Shown one piece after another: positions 37,414 to 46,653 of a stretch of 64,000 nucleotides of DNA (within the stretch, counting starts at the first letter, position 1; each line of letters begins with the position of its first letter). Made by a program: the position numbers and the translations under genes. The stretch is from Andalucia godoyi (lineage: Eukaryota > Discoba > Jakobea > Jakobida > Andaluciidae): NCBI GenBank assembly GCA_009859145.1, contig VRVR01000042.1, positions 197,332 to 261,331 of the forward strand, read 5' to 3'. The notes under the pieces are model-generated. The model was not told the origin of the DNA, did not search any database, and worked only from the letters and a program-made list of their open reading frames with translations.

Positions 37414-38493
37414 ATGCGGCTGTTGTCGCACATCAGTGGCATGGGTATGGAGACTCTGTCCGTTTTGAAAACTCGAGGATACCGTTCTGCATACGATGTT
37501 TTGTCCAGGCCCGAGTACGAGGTTGCGGAGGACCTTGGAATATCCATCTTGGAGTGCCGCGAGCTGGTCTCGAAGCTTGCCGAGAAATGCGCTCCGCTGG
37601 TACTGGCTGCTGCCAAACTTCCTTCACTATCGAATCGGAAAGCCGGGATTCAATTTCTGGATCGGGCGTTCAAAGTATGATTTCTGGTATTCGCAGTTCT
37701 GTATCGTTTCCCCACTCAAAACCAACGCTGATGCTGATTCCGATACTGATGATCATGGTGTCCATTTCTCCTTCTCCTTCTCTTCTCTTCCGGCGGATAG
37801 GGCGGAATTCCTGTGGGCATTCTGACTGAAATCTGTGCACCCCATGGCTGCGGAAAGACGCAACTATGCCTAACGCTGATTGCCAACACCATTCTTGACT
37901 GCATTTCCGAGGCTGCGTTCAACGACCACGTTCGCGTTCTGTACATCGACAGCGATCGAGCGTTTGATCCTTTGAGGTTTCTGGAGATTTTCTCAATCAT
38001 TGCAGGCAGGCGAAGCATCGATGTCGACAACCGCTTGAAGAAGCGGGTTCTTGACTCTGTAGTGGTGTACAATATCTATGCGATTCATCAGCTGGATACG
38101 CTGCTTGGTGATTTGTGGAAAAGTGAGTTTGTCCAGCTGGATGTATCCTTGTTGGTTGTCGATTCCATAGCGGAAATGGTCAGAAGATCCGAGCTGACTC
38201 CCGTCGTTCAGTCTGAAGTGCTGAACAGAATAGCGGCTCAACTGAAGAGGATTGCTTCCACTTTTGATTTGCCTGTGATTGCTACGAATCACGTCGCTGC
38301 AGATGATCGTGCGAGCCTTGGAATTGCATGGCATCACGCAATCAACTTGAGGATTCGTCTTGCACGAGCAGGGGGAGGCCAGCCGGCTGTCGACGGGTTC
38401 GCGGGACAACCGCTGCTTATCACTGTTGACAAGAGCTCAGTTTGCCCGGCAACGACAGGACACTCTAGAATCTGTGACGCCGGTGTCGAATAG
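37414..38493 (+). CDS. RAD51 paralogue, RAD51B-like, two exons
   Basis: A recombinase-family ATPase for homologous recombination repair. Exon 1 is 37414-37674 and exon 2 is 37801-38493. The 126-base intron begins GTATGA, ends GGATAG and falls between codons, giving 317 residues. Exon 1 encodes the helix-hairpin-helix-like N-domain ('MRLLSHISGMGMETL') and the family lead-in 'LDRAFK', which joins 'GGIPVGILTEICAP' in exon 2. Walker A reads A-P-H-G-C-G-K-T, so the usual first Gly is Ala but the GKT is intact. Walker B is 'VSLLVVDSIAEMVRR'. The C-terminal 'LPVIATNHVAADD' is RecA-like. The 'GCGKTQLC' motif and N-domain resemble RAD51B most, and RAD51 or DMC1 least. The ATG is the first in frame. 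It converges on the glycosyltransferase gene, 54 bases apart. Confidence 0.9.
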
Positions 38494-38547
38494 TCTGTTT
38501 GCATGGAACGCGAATCGGTATGTGGTTGCTTCAATTTTACAGATAAT

Positions 38548-40185
38548 CTATTGCCCGAATGTTTGGACACGAATCTTGCGATTTTCAAAGTATGACTGGG
38601 CAATGGCAATAGCATCTCTGCTCTCGATGTCCTCAGCTTTGTCGTCAGTGATGAAAACTTTGACCGGAAAGGCACCACGGAGGAAGACATTGATATGCGA
38701 CAGGAAAGCATCTGCCACAGACTGCGAACCATAGCCGCGAAGAACAAAGAGGCCGATGCGATGTTTTTCGGTGACTTGTACTTCCGAAACGTCAGACTCG
38801 ACGTTGCGGTGCGGGACATAAGGAAGACCCATCTGCTCCCAGCCCAGAGTCTTCCGCTCTGCGGTCTCCTCATTTGGTGTAAGCAGAAGAACAAAAGGCG
38901 GATCTGCGGAATCGATCTTCATGAACGCTCGGATTTTCTCGACTGGAGTGAACTGTGTTGCGATGAGCAGGGTGCACTTCAGCGGTTTCTTTTCAAACGT
39001 GTAGATGTTCATCCACTGGAATTGATGTCCTCGTTGGAGATAGAAAAAATATTGTCTGTCGCGATTGATCGTGCGGCTCCAGTCTGTAGTTCCCAACGTC
39101 CATCCGAGGCGCTGATCGGTGTTTCCCCACGTGCTCTTGTCATCCGGATCCACGGGCAAGACGTACGTGGTAACGTTAGCGTAGTTCAGTGCCATTACGG
39201 AGATCATGAAATCCTCGCCGGTGTCTTTCGTAAACGGCTCTTCCCTAAATAACAGTGGCAGCCACGCAGCCTCCATGAACCAGTGAGAACAGAGATAGTC
39301 CACAGGCGTCAGGGTTTTCGCCAGCAGACGCGTCCATGGATCCGGGAACATGACGCCTCCCTTCGTATAGTCAAAGTGGAACGGGAGTACGCCGTTTTCT
39401 GGGCCGGGGAGCAGCCATCCAATGGATCCAAGAACACCGCGGAACCGGGTCTTCATGGTCCGCGTTGCGTATTCCAGAAATCTTCTTCCAGGAAGAACAT
39501 CGTCGTCCACAACCCACACATACTTCGTGCTGACTCCCAGAGCGATTTCAAAGCGACCATAGTACCCAAGGTTCTTGGAGGAGTAGAAAACCTCGGTTTG
39601 CGTCTCGTGGCATATCGATTTGACATTTTCAACAATCCGAAGGGCTTCCGCAAACTGCAAAGTTCCAAATGCCACAACCCAAATGGCTTTCGGAGGTGTC
39701 GTTTGTCCTATTAGCGACCGGAGCTGATTTTCCAGCAGATGGACTCGTTTCCAGACGTTCAGGATGACCGTGACCTCCAGCGAGCCAGCCTGAACAAGAG
39801 GTTCTTTCTGCAGCTCATCAAACGTAGGGCCCTTTGAAGCCGCAACTGCACGATTCAGCATCTTTCGCTTAGCTCGAAGAATTTCTTCGGCGGGAGGGTC
39901 CGCAGAAGCCTGTGCGGACGGATCCAGAGCAGGGAGTTCTCGCACCCATGCCGCACAGGAAAGGCGTTGTTTTTGATAAAGCGTTGAAACTCGCTCTGAA
40001 GCAATCTCCACATCAGACGACGACGACGACGACGACGACGACGAAGACGATGAACCTACTCGGAGAAATATGAGAACAAAGGCAGTGAACAGGCAAGCAG
40101 CGGTGAGTATATATAGTTTCGCGCGTGGAGAAGCTGCTCTCCAGGATCGCAGAAACATAATAGAGTCAAAGGCAAATCGCTGCAT
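38548..40185 (-). CDS. Type II membrane glycosyltransferase, GT-A fold
   Basis: A 545-residue protein from the ATG 40183-40185. A short cytoplasmic tail is followed by one membrane anchor (~24-42, 'LYILTAACLFTAFVLIFLRV'), then a Ser run from a repeated GAC/TCG triplet and a stem. The catalytic domain starts near 135 ('VTVILNVWKRVHLLENQL'). It has a metal-binding DDD motif near 223 ('YVWVVDDDVLPGRRF') and a later acidic motif 'TGEDFMISVMAL'. This is the layout of Golgi GT-A transferases of GT2 or GT64 (exostosin-like) type. The donor sugar and acceptor cannot be read from the sequence. It probably acts in the Golgi on glycoprotein or glycolipid chains. Confidence 0.85.
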   Translation of the reverse strand: MQRFAFDSIMFLRSWRAASPRAKLYILTAACLFTAFVLIFLRVGSSSSSSSSSSSSSDVEIASERVSTLYQKQRLSCAAWVRELPALDPSAQASADPPAEEILRAKRKMLNRAVAASKGPTFDELQKEPLVQAGSLEVTVILNVWKRVHLLENQLRSLIGQTTPPKAIWVVAFGTLQFAEALRIVENVKSICHETQTEVFYSSKNLGYYGRFEIALGVSTKYVWVVDDDVLPGRRFLEYATRTMKTRFRGVLGSIGWLLPGPENGVLPFHFDYTKGGVMFPDPWTRLLAKTLTPVDYLCSHWFMEAAWLPLLFREEPFTKDTGEDFMISVMALNYANVTTYVLPVDPDDKSTWGNTDQRLGWTLGTTDWSRTINRDRQYFFYLQRGHQFQWMNIYTFEKKPLKCTLLIATQFTPVEKIRAFMKIDSADPPFVLLLTPNEETAERKTLGWEQMGLPYVPHRNVESDVSEVQVTEKHRIGLFVLRGYGSQSVADAFLSHINVFLRGAFPVKVFITDDKAEDIESRDAIAIAQSYFENRKIRVQTFGQ

Positions 40186-40609
40186 CCTTTGTTCTCAGCA
40201 CACACGGACGGACTGACGCCTTCTTGAGTTCACCAGCAGGCAGCTCCACTTTTCTTCGCGTGTTTTTCGAAACCACTCAGCGCACACGTTAGGCAATAAA
40301 CAATAAACAAGCTTACTTTTATAAAAGGAATCTAAAATTTAAAATTATTTTAAAATTTAGTTTTTTAAATTTTTTTAAATATATTAAAAAAAGTAAATTC
40401 TGGGAAAAGCAAAAAATATGCAACAGAACTAAGGAAAAAGAGGAGAGAAGCAGAGAGCTGCGAGATTGGAAAGCGCATGCGAAATGGCGTCTGGCGGCGA
40501 GCAGCAGGCGAGGAAACTGTCGAGAGTTTTTGGAGACATGCTCGTGGAGTGTACGAAAGATGGAGAGTTGCTTTTCAATTATTTTATTTTATTTTCTTCT
40601 TTCATCATC

Positions 40610-40660
<51 letters not shown>

Positions 40661-40726
40661 TTTGGGGGGTGTTTTTGTTTAAGGAGATACTGTTTAACGG
40701 GGCTCGGGAATAGAAGGAAACAGCCG
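40186..40726. promoter_or_regulatory. AT-rich gap between glycosyltransferase and EF-hand genes
   Basis: These 541 bases are the upstream region of the minus-strand glycosyltransferase gene and the downstream region of the minus-strand EF-hand gene. The gap contains an AAATTT-rich block (40320-40395) with short inverted repeats and an (ATT)n array (40611-40662). No gene is supported. Confidence 0.5.
40611..40662. repeat. (ATT)n microsatellite
   Basis: About 17 uninterrupted ATT units followed by a T/G run, just downstream of the EF-hand gene's 3' end. Confidence 0.95.
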
Positions 40727-43462
40727 TCAGCTCTTGGCGCTCATGGGCCGTCGAGAGGCGGTCTTACCAGCGTCTGAAAGGGACCGACTTCGGGAGGACA
40801 CAGGATCGAAAGTACATTCTTTAAGTTCTGCTTCGTCCATTTCCCTCTTCTTTTCCAGTCGTTTCTGCTCTGATTTCTTGGCATCTTGAAAGAGAGCTTC
40901 ATGCAGCGGTTGGTGATCTACGCGTTTCTTGCTCGCCAAAACCGCACTCCGCTCAGAGATCTGAGGACGGAACTCGGATTCCTCTTGCACTCGGGCGCGA
41001 TCCTCCAACGGGTCATAGATATAGGACATGAAAGCCCCCACTGCAATGTGCTGTTTGTGCAGCCGCTTGTCCAAAGCATCTGAAAATTCCGCAAACGAAT
41101 ACTGCTTATCCGGATCGGAATGCAAGATGTACAACACTTCTCGCGCGACTTCGGAACGGAGCAACGCAGTGTTGCACGAGTCGGCTGAAATGAATCCGTC
41201 GCGATCCATCGAGTCCAGCATGGAGAACAGGATCGAAAACTTCTTCTTCTTCTTTTCTTCAAACAGCTTTTGGGATTTCTCAGAAGAGTGTGTCATATTC
41301 GCCATCTGCGCAACCTTGTCTTTTTCCTTTTGTTCCAACCTCTGGCGCACTGCTTCGATCTCCGTCCGCGCGTTGTACAGATGATCGGACACATTGCGAT
41401 TTGACACCACCGAGGCAGAACGCTGCTCGTCGCTGTTCGACGAACTTTCGTTGGATCGTGCAGATTCAAGACGGGGTCGAAAAAGGGGTTGGCCGGTGAT
41501 CGGGTCTACCCTCGCATCGGCTTGCTGCTGCTTCAGCTCCTCGATCACAGCGTCTCGCTCCTGCTTGGAATACACCAATCGATTGATAAAATCGTCAAAA
41601 TTCTCGCCATCTCGCTGCCGCTGGACTTTGCGGGCAAATACGGACGACTTCTCTGTTTGGGGCCGGAATGTCGCTTCCTGTTCCGCAAGTTGCTCGTATT
41701 CCAATTGTCGCAACCTCCTGCGCTCCGCATCAAGGAACAACTGATCATAATGAGTCATGTGCTGCTCTTTGAGCAATCGATCCTTTTCAGAAACTAACAG
41801 CTCCGACCTGCGGTTGATCTGCGGTTGAAACGTGCATCCTTCCATCTTCCGCCTTTCCTCCTCTAATGCGAGCCTTAGCCGCGCCGCTTCACGATCCTCG
41901 TTGGACGTGAGGAGCCTGTGCAGGTGCTCATTCTTTGTGCTCGGAGCATCTCCTTGCATCCTCCGGGCAACTTGCGAAATCTGTGGTTTGAAAGTAGCCT
42001 CGGGGTCATTCTCCGCTTCCTTTCTGGCCTTTTCCGCTTCTTTATCGCGCTCTTCGCGCTTCCGCATTCCTTCTTTGTACAGACGATCGCCAAAATTGTC
42101 GTATCCGTCTGCTCGTTGCTGGTTGATCGACCGCGAAACGCTGGACATTCCACGCCTGCGTGAGCGCAAGTCAGCATCCTTTTGCTCTTCATGCCTCTGT
42201 CGCACCTCTTCGTTGTGCTTCACACGCACAAACGAATCTGAGTGCAAGCGAGAGAACACAGTGGAACCATTCTGGTCCACTCCGTATGAATCGTGGAGCG
42301 GAGATGACGACTCGTAGGAAGCCGATGCATTGTGCGCCACAATTTCGTCACGTCCCTCTGCAGTGGATGGTCTTTGCTGCACAGCAGTTGTGGCAGCTTT
42401 GGAATTCGATGGTGGAACACGTGGAGGAGCAGGAAGGGACGCGGACTCGGAAGACGACGCGGAAACAGACACATGCACAGACGACGACGACGACGACGAC
42501 GAAGTAGTGGTCGTGGCAGTGGTGGCGGTGGTAGACGTGGGTGTGTACAGCGAGGCAGATGATGCCGGCACCGAGACAGGTGGAGGTGGGTGAGGCGGTG
42601 CCAAGCCAGGCGAAGAAAAGGTCGATGCCGAAGCGGAGTGTGGAGGAGGTGATTTGACACGATCTCTCGGCTGTGCGAGTGCCTCGATTCGTTCTTTTCG
42701 AGACTTTTCTTCCAAACGCTTTCGCTCTCGCTCCTTTTCCTTTTCCTTTGCGATCTGCGGCTGGATATTTCGAATGTTTGCCCTGATATGATCAGACAAC
42801 GGGTCGACGACGTGCTCTCCAAGGCCATGCTTTTGAACAAACTGCACTGCCAGCATCCGAGGATCATCGTCCTCGTGAATACGAATCTGATCGGAGCGAC
42901 CGTCACCAATCTCCACCGTCATGATCAGAATCACGCGCCGCTTGCCCTGTGACTGGCCGCTTTCGGCAGCGTAGGCAAGTCGCTGCTGCTGCTGTTGCAG
43001 AGCTCGTTCTTGCGCAAGACGCTCGTTCTCCTCCATTCGGCGTGCTTCCTCCATTGCTGCAGCACGCTCGCTATTCGGCATACTGCGAGACTGCGGTCGC
43101 TGTGAATGTGCAGTTCCTTGATTATGCGGTGGACTGCGACTCTTTCGTTCAGAAACAGCAGTCGTCGTCGTCGAAGTCGCCGTCACAGCAGCAGGGCTGG
43201 AAGGTCCGGAGGAACCAGCCGAGGGATTGGACCGTCTCTGGAGCGCAAGATCTGCAGCACGGGCGTCTCGGAGCTCTTGGTTCAACCGTCGCAGCTTATC
43301 ATCCTGGACAGAAACACCCGAGTTTGAATGATACGCAGAATGCTGCTCGAACTTGTCATCGAGTGCCTGTTTCATGGCAGCTTCTGCACGCGAAATGCGC
43401 TCTGCAATCGCCCTGTCGCGCTCTTCAATCGTCGGAGACGTTATGGAATTCGTTCGGGACAT
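40727..43462 (-). CDS. EF-hand protein with F-x-P repeats and a beta-grasp-like domain
   Basis: A 911-residue protein. The open frame continues about 200 codons further upstream, but that part is low-complexity and hydrophobic; the ATG at 43460-43462 ('MSRTNSITSPTIEERD') is preferred. Residues ~10-130 are charged helix. A small domain at ~176-235 ('KRRVILIMTVEIGDGRS', 'HEDDDPRMLAVQF') looks beta-grasp or ubiquitin-like. The Ser/Pro-rich middle carries a triplet-repeat Ser run. The C-terminal half holds six motifs of the form T/E-F-x-P-x ('ATFKPQISQVARR', 'CTFQPQINRRSEL', 'ATFRPQTEKSSVF', 'PLFRPRLES', 'EFRPQISERSAVL', 'CTFDPVSSRS') within charged helices. An EF-hand-like loop lies near 745 ('DSMDRDGFISADS'). 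Such F-x-P repeat proteins are common in flagellated protists; the role is unknown, and a cytoskeletal calcium-binding scaffold is a guess. Confidence 0.85.
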   Translation of the reverse strand: MSRTNSITSPTIEERDRAIAERISRAEAAMKQALDDKFEQHSAYHSNSGVSVQDDKLRRLNQELRDARAADLALQRRSNPSAGSSGPSSPAAVTATSTTTTAVSERKSRSPPHNQGTAHSQRPQSRSMPNSERAAAMEEARRMEENERLAQERALQQQQQRLAYAAESGQSQGKRRVILIMTVEIGDGRSDQIRIHEDDDPRMLAVQFVQKHGLGEHVVDPLSDHIRANIRNIQPQIAKEKEKERERKRLEEKSRKERIEALAQPRDRVKSPPPHSASASTFSSPGLAPPHPPPPVSVPASSASLYTPTSTTATTATTTTSSSSSSSSVHVSVSASSSESASLPAPPRVPPSNSKAATTAVQQRPSTAEGRDEIVAHNASASYESSSPLHDSYGVDQNGSTVFSRLHSDSFVRVKHNEEVRQRHEEQKDADLRSRRRGMSSVSRSINQQRADGYDNFGDRLYKEGMRKREERDKEAEKARKEAENDPEATFKPQISQVARRMQGDAPSTKNEHLHRLLTSNEDREAARLRLALEEERRKMEGCTFQPQINRRSELLVSEKDRLLKEQHMTHYDQLFLDAERRRLRQLEYEQLAEQEATFRPQTEKSSVFARKVQRQRDGENFDDFINRLVYSKQERDAVIEELKQQQADARVDPITGQPLFRPRLESARSNESSSNSDEQRSASVVSNRNVSDHLYNARTEIEAVRQRLEQKEKDKVAQMANMTHSSEKSQKLFEEKKKKKFSILFSMLDSMDRDGFISADSCNTALLRSEVAREVLYILHSDPDKQYSFAEFSDALDKRLHKQHIAVGAFMSYIYDPLEDRARVQEESEFRPQISERSAVLASKKRVDHQPLHEALFQDAKKSEQKRLEKKREMDEAELKECTFDPVSSRSRSLSDAGKTASRRPMSAKS

Positions 43463-43916
43463 CAAAGAAGCACAGCGCCGAAAAAAGGAAGAAAGAAAGA
43501 AGAAAACACGATGAAGAAGCAAGAAAAATTCAAAGCAGTGAAAATTATACCAGAGATGGTGGGGGTGGCAGGGGAACGAATAAGTTACAACAACAATAAG
43601 AAGGATAAGAATGATGAGAATAAAGCTGTGGAAAGCTCGGAAAGAATGAGGATGGAATCGAATGCAAAAGGTGGGGGGAAGTGTTTTTGGCAGAGACCTC
43701 TCCAGCGCTGCCCTTTGGAGAGAGACTTTCAGTTCATTTTTCGGAGACGTTGACGAAGAGCCGGACTTTTTTTTCCCCCCTTCCTTACCCCTTCCCACCT
43801 TTCTCCGGGAATAGAGAGAAGGCCTGGGAACAATCTGCAATAAAAACAGCAACAGAATACGACGGGTGAAGCGGGGAGAAAGTGCTGGGAGTTGTTTTGA
43901 AAGTTTGGTTTTAAAT
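43463..43916 (-). promoter_or_regulatory. Gap upstream of EF-hand gene
   Basis: These 454 bases between two minus-strand genes are purine-rich near the EF-hand start and contain a T/C tract near 43768-43785. The open frame here is an upstream continuation of the EF-hand frame, with no supporting features. Confidence 0.4.
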
Positions 43917-45464
43917 CTAGTGTTCGTGTTGCTTTTCAAGCCATTCGAGCTGCTCCTTTTCCCACTCCTTCTTCTTCTTTTCGCCGACGACGGCAGCTGA
44001 TTCTGCTCGAACACCCAGTTCGCGCTTGCATCGCTCGACCCACTTTCGCACCGTCGGGACGTCAACACCCATGCGCTTGGCGAATCTGTCGTCTGGAATG
44101 GTGACGTATGTGAGCGGCATAAGGCCCTTGTCTCGCACCTCCTTCTCCATTACATCGTCTCTCTTGGTATCTGGTTCGTCTTTCCTCTCGCGGAGCGTGA
44201 CTTCATACTCTCCAATGGTCAAATACCCCTCGCTGCTTTCTCCGTCGTCGCCACAAGCATCGTGTTTCTTCGTCGCACCGCCCTTTTTCTGATCCACAAT
44301 AAAGGACTGCCACATGAGCATTCGCGGAACGACACGGTCTTGAAGCGAGTAGGAAAACACAAAATGATGGGCTGCAAGATAGTCCATTGAATAGCCGCAT
44401 TGGTTGACAAACCAATCAAAACGAGGTCCAATTGTTCGCTCTGGATTCGCACGAACTACAAAGATCGATTTGCACAGTCGCTCAATTTCAGAGTCTCCCA
44501 TCCCGCGGGAGCGAAGGTACGACCGAGTTTCTGCAACATGTCGAGACGAAATGACAAGCGTCCACGGAATGTTGGAAAGCAGCGAACGCGCTCGAGTGTC
44601 TGAATATCCCATCTGCGACGTGAGAAATCGAAACTGCTCAGAAAGACGACCGGATTTGTACGCTAGAACTGTTGGAGTTCGTTCAATGAGCGACCGGATG
44701 TTGGATTCGGAGAACCCAATCGACCGACACTCGGACAAGAACCGTGCGTACAGAGCATGCCGCGCGCTGTCCTCAAGCGGAACCGCAAGCATGACCCAGC
44801 GAAAAACATGACGAAGACGATGTGGACGGACACGAAAGATGTGTTGCAGCTCGTTGACGGCGAGCTTCGTAACAAACTCTGGGTCTGTAACATGCAGCAG
44901 TCGTCGTAGAGTGGGAGGCGGCAGGTTTGACAGCAAATCAAGTGATTCTGCAACCCGCGTGTTTGCTAGGAATGCGCGAATGTCAATCTTTGGGTCCGTG
45001 GAGGTAACATGTGCACCGTCAGCACTGGAACTGACCGTGGTAGTGGTAGTAGTAGTCGTGGCAATCAGCGCGGGATCATCTGGAAAGACGACCGACAGTT
45101 CACCGGCAGACAAGGCGAATCGCAACAGTTTGCCAGATGGCTTTGTCAGTTTCAACATTTTGGTCAGCTCATCGACATCCACATGCTCCTGCAGCACAAC
45201 CTGCTGCGGATTTGACGTGAACACGGTCGATCGCGCCACGGACTCGACTGCATCGGAGATTTCGCTGGGATTCCGATTCAGTGCCGTGCCGACTGCAGTG
45301 ATTCGATGCGTCAGATTCTCCAGCAATGTGCTGCGGTCGACCAGAGTGGAAAACGACTGTCGAGCTGCAAATCCAGTCGAGCGAAGCATGCTCTTTGCCG
45401 CACACGCTGGCGCGTTCCGGAAACTCCCAGACAAAACGATGTGACTGACAGCTCGAAAGAACAT
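43917..45464 (-). CDS. mTERF-family mitochondrial protein
   Basis: A 515-residue protein starting at the ATG 45462-45464. The N-terminus is Arg/Ser/Ala-rich without acidic residues ('MFFRAVSHIVLSGSFR'), consistent with mitochondrial import. Residues ~165-370 carry mTERF-type helical repeats of about 35 residues with the typical Pro/Leu pattern ('LSNLPPPTLRRLLHV', 'IGFSESNIRSLIERTP', 'MGYSDTRARSLLSNIP', 'RGMGDSEIERLCKS'). mTERF proteins bind organellar nucleic acid and act in transcription, RNA maturation or ribosome assembly; which of these cannot be told here. The C-terminal ~130 residues are charged, with an unusual helical segment ('RFAKRMGVDVPTVRKWVER') resembling a homeodomain-like or sigma-like helix pair. 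A PET100-like complex IV assembly gene lies next on the same strand. Confidence 0.9.
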   Translation of the reverse strand: MFFRAVSHIVLSGSFRNAPACAAKSMLRSTGFAARQSFSTLVDRSTLLENLTHRITAVGTALNRNPSEISDAVESVARSTVFTSNPQQVVLQEHVDVDELTKMLKLTKPSGKLLRFALSAGELSVVFPDDPALIATTTTTTTTVSSSADGAHVTSTDPKIDIRAFLANTRVAESLDLLSNLPPPTLRRLLHVTDPEFVTKLAVNELQHIFRVRPHRLRHVFRWVMLAVPLEDSARHALYARFLSECRSIGFSESNIRSLIERTPTVLAYKSGRLSEQFRFLTSQMGYSDTRARSLLSNIPWTLVISSRHVAETRSYLRSRGMGDSEIERLCKSIFVVRANPERTIGPRFDWFVNQCGYSMDYLAAHHFVFSYSLQDRVVPRMLMWQSFIVDQKKGGATKKHDACGDDGESSEGYLTIGEYEVTLRERKDEPDTKRDDVMEKEVRDKGLMPLTYVTIPDDRFAKRMGVDVPTVRKWVERCKRELGVRAESAAVVGEKKKKEWEKEQLEWLEKQHEH

Positions 45465-45803
45465 GATGCTCGTTTTCTTGCCCGAACCAACCCAGCAAAT
45501 CTAACAAGATCGCCCTGCGAGAATAAATGGAAAAATGCCACAGGAAAAAAAAAGATCCCGTTCTCTTTTCTTGCGCGTCACTCTGGCGTCTGGCGTCTGG
45601 CCTCTCGGAAGCCTGGTGTTGCAAACATTCCGAGTGAATCATGCTCTCTTCGTGTGTGCAAACAGAGAGAAAGAGTTTGTCGGATTTCTGCCTTGGTGGG
45701 CGCTCTTTTTTTAATTTACGTCAGTTGGCAAGAAAGGGCAACGCAATCCCCTTTTCAGTGCTTTTGAGAAACAAAAACCCCCGCACGCCCGCTCTCCGTC
45801 AGC
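45465..45803 (-). promoter_or_regulatory. Gap between PET100-like and mTERF genes
   Basis: These 339 bases are the 3' flank of the PET100-like gene and the promoter of the mTERF gene. A GTCTGGC direct repeat occurs near 45586-45601. I see no further gene. Confidence 0.45.
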
Positions 45804-46175
45804 TTAGGACTTGCTCACTTCGGACGCTCGCTGAAGAACGGAATCGCGGGTTGGCGGAGGTCTTTCGCCTTCTTTCGGATACACAACATACTGCCGCTAA
45901 ACCACGTTTTGTTTGTAGTTGACGAACGGAATCGTAAGAATCTTGCCCACATGTTCTCGGGGAGACTTGGATATATACAGAAACCCAAGAGAAAAAATAA
46001 CAAGAACAAGAACAAGAACAAGAACAAGAACGAGAACGAGAACGACGGTTATAGTGAGACATACGTTCAACAGGACTTTGTCCAAGAATTGAGGAGCGGC
46101 AATGTACGCAACCGCAAAAATAGGAACCCCTACATACACTGTGAATTTAAAGGCCTCCAGCAGCTTTCCACCCAT
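45804..46175 (-). CDS. PET100-like complex IV assembly protein, two exons
   Basis: A short split gene of 65 residues. Exon 1 is 46065-46175 and exon 2 is 45804-45890. The 174-base intron begins GTATGT, ends GCGGCAG, lies between codons and holds a (CTTGTT)n run. Exon 1 gives 'MGGKLLEAFKFTVYVGVPIF' and the rest of one membrane helix, up to 'FLDKVLLN'. Exon 2 continues 'YVVYPKEGERPPPTR'. The pattern of a Leu-Glu-x-Phe-Lys start, one helix with a Pro, and a Tyr-Pro-x-Glu-Gly-x-x-Pro-Pro tail matches PET100. PET100 is an inner-membrane chaperone needed for cytochrome c oxidase assembly. A longer frame to 46325 adds an unsupported hydrophobic leader. The family assignment is by pattern only, and the intron is inferred. 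Confidence 0.7.
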
Positions 46176-46653
46176 TGCAACAGTATTCCCGAGAAATGCA
46201 GCGGACGCAGATGCTGGACACAATGACCACCAAAAAAAGGACCTTCGAAAAAGGAAAAAAAAGGGCCAGTTCGTCAAAAGCCAGCCTTGCGTGAGTGCGA
46301 CAAGCGAAACCCCGGAGGAACTCAACTAAGCTCAAGAGACTCGAGCAGATACTGGCAAAAAGCCGGGGTGATGCATGTTTCGGGAATTCGAGATGTGTTT
46401 CCATTTTATTATTATTATTCTTACTATTTTACTATTTTATTATTTTATTATTTTAGCATTTTAGTATTGAAATATTTCTTCAATTTGTTGTTTCATTCTT
46501 TTCATTTCTTCCATCTCTTTTGATCGGTACCAGGCTTTTCACTCTGCCAGCATTTGATCTGAGTTTCACTTATTTATTTACTTACTCTTCTTCTTCTTAG
46601 TATTATTATTATTATTATTATTATTTTACATTAATTTTTGATTCATCCGATCC
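46176..46653. promoter_or_regulatory. Divergent promoter between PET100-like gene and 46654 gene
   Basis: A 478-base gap with TTATTATT and TATTTTA arrays (46405-46460 and 46596-46625). No extra gene is supported. Confidence 0.5.

Noticed and set aside
43463-44068. About 200-residue upstream extension of the EF-hand protein
   Set aside because: It is low-complexity and hydrophobic and overlaps the end of the mTERF gene; the ATG at 43462 starts a normal charged helix.
45891-45905. A 15-base mini-intron in the PET100-like gene
   Set aside because: A GT...AG pair exists, but a single 174-base intron explains the gene and keeps the expected protein without an extra segment.
46176-46325. Longer start for the PET100-like protein
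   Set aside because: The extension lacks family similarity, and the ATG at 46175 matches the family's N-terminus directly.
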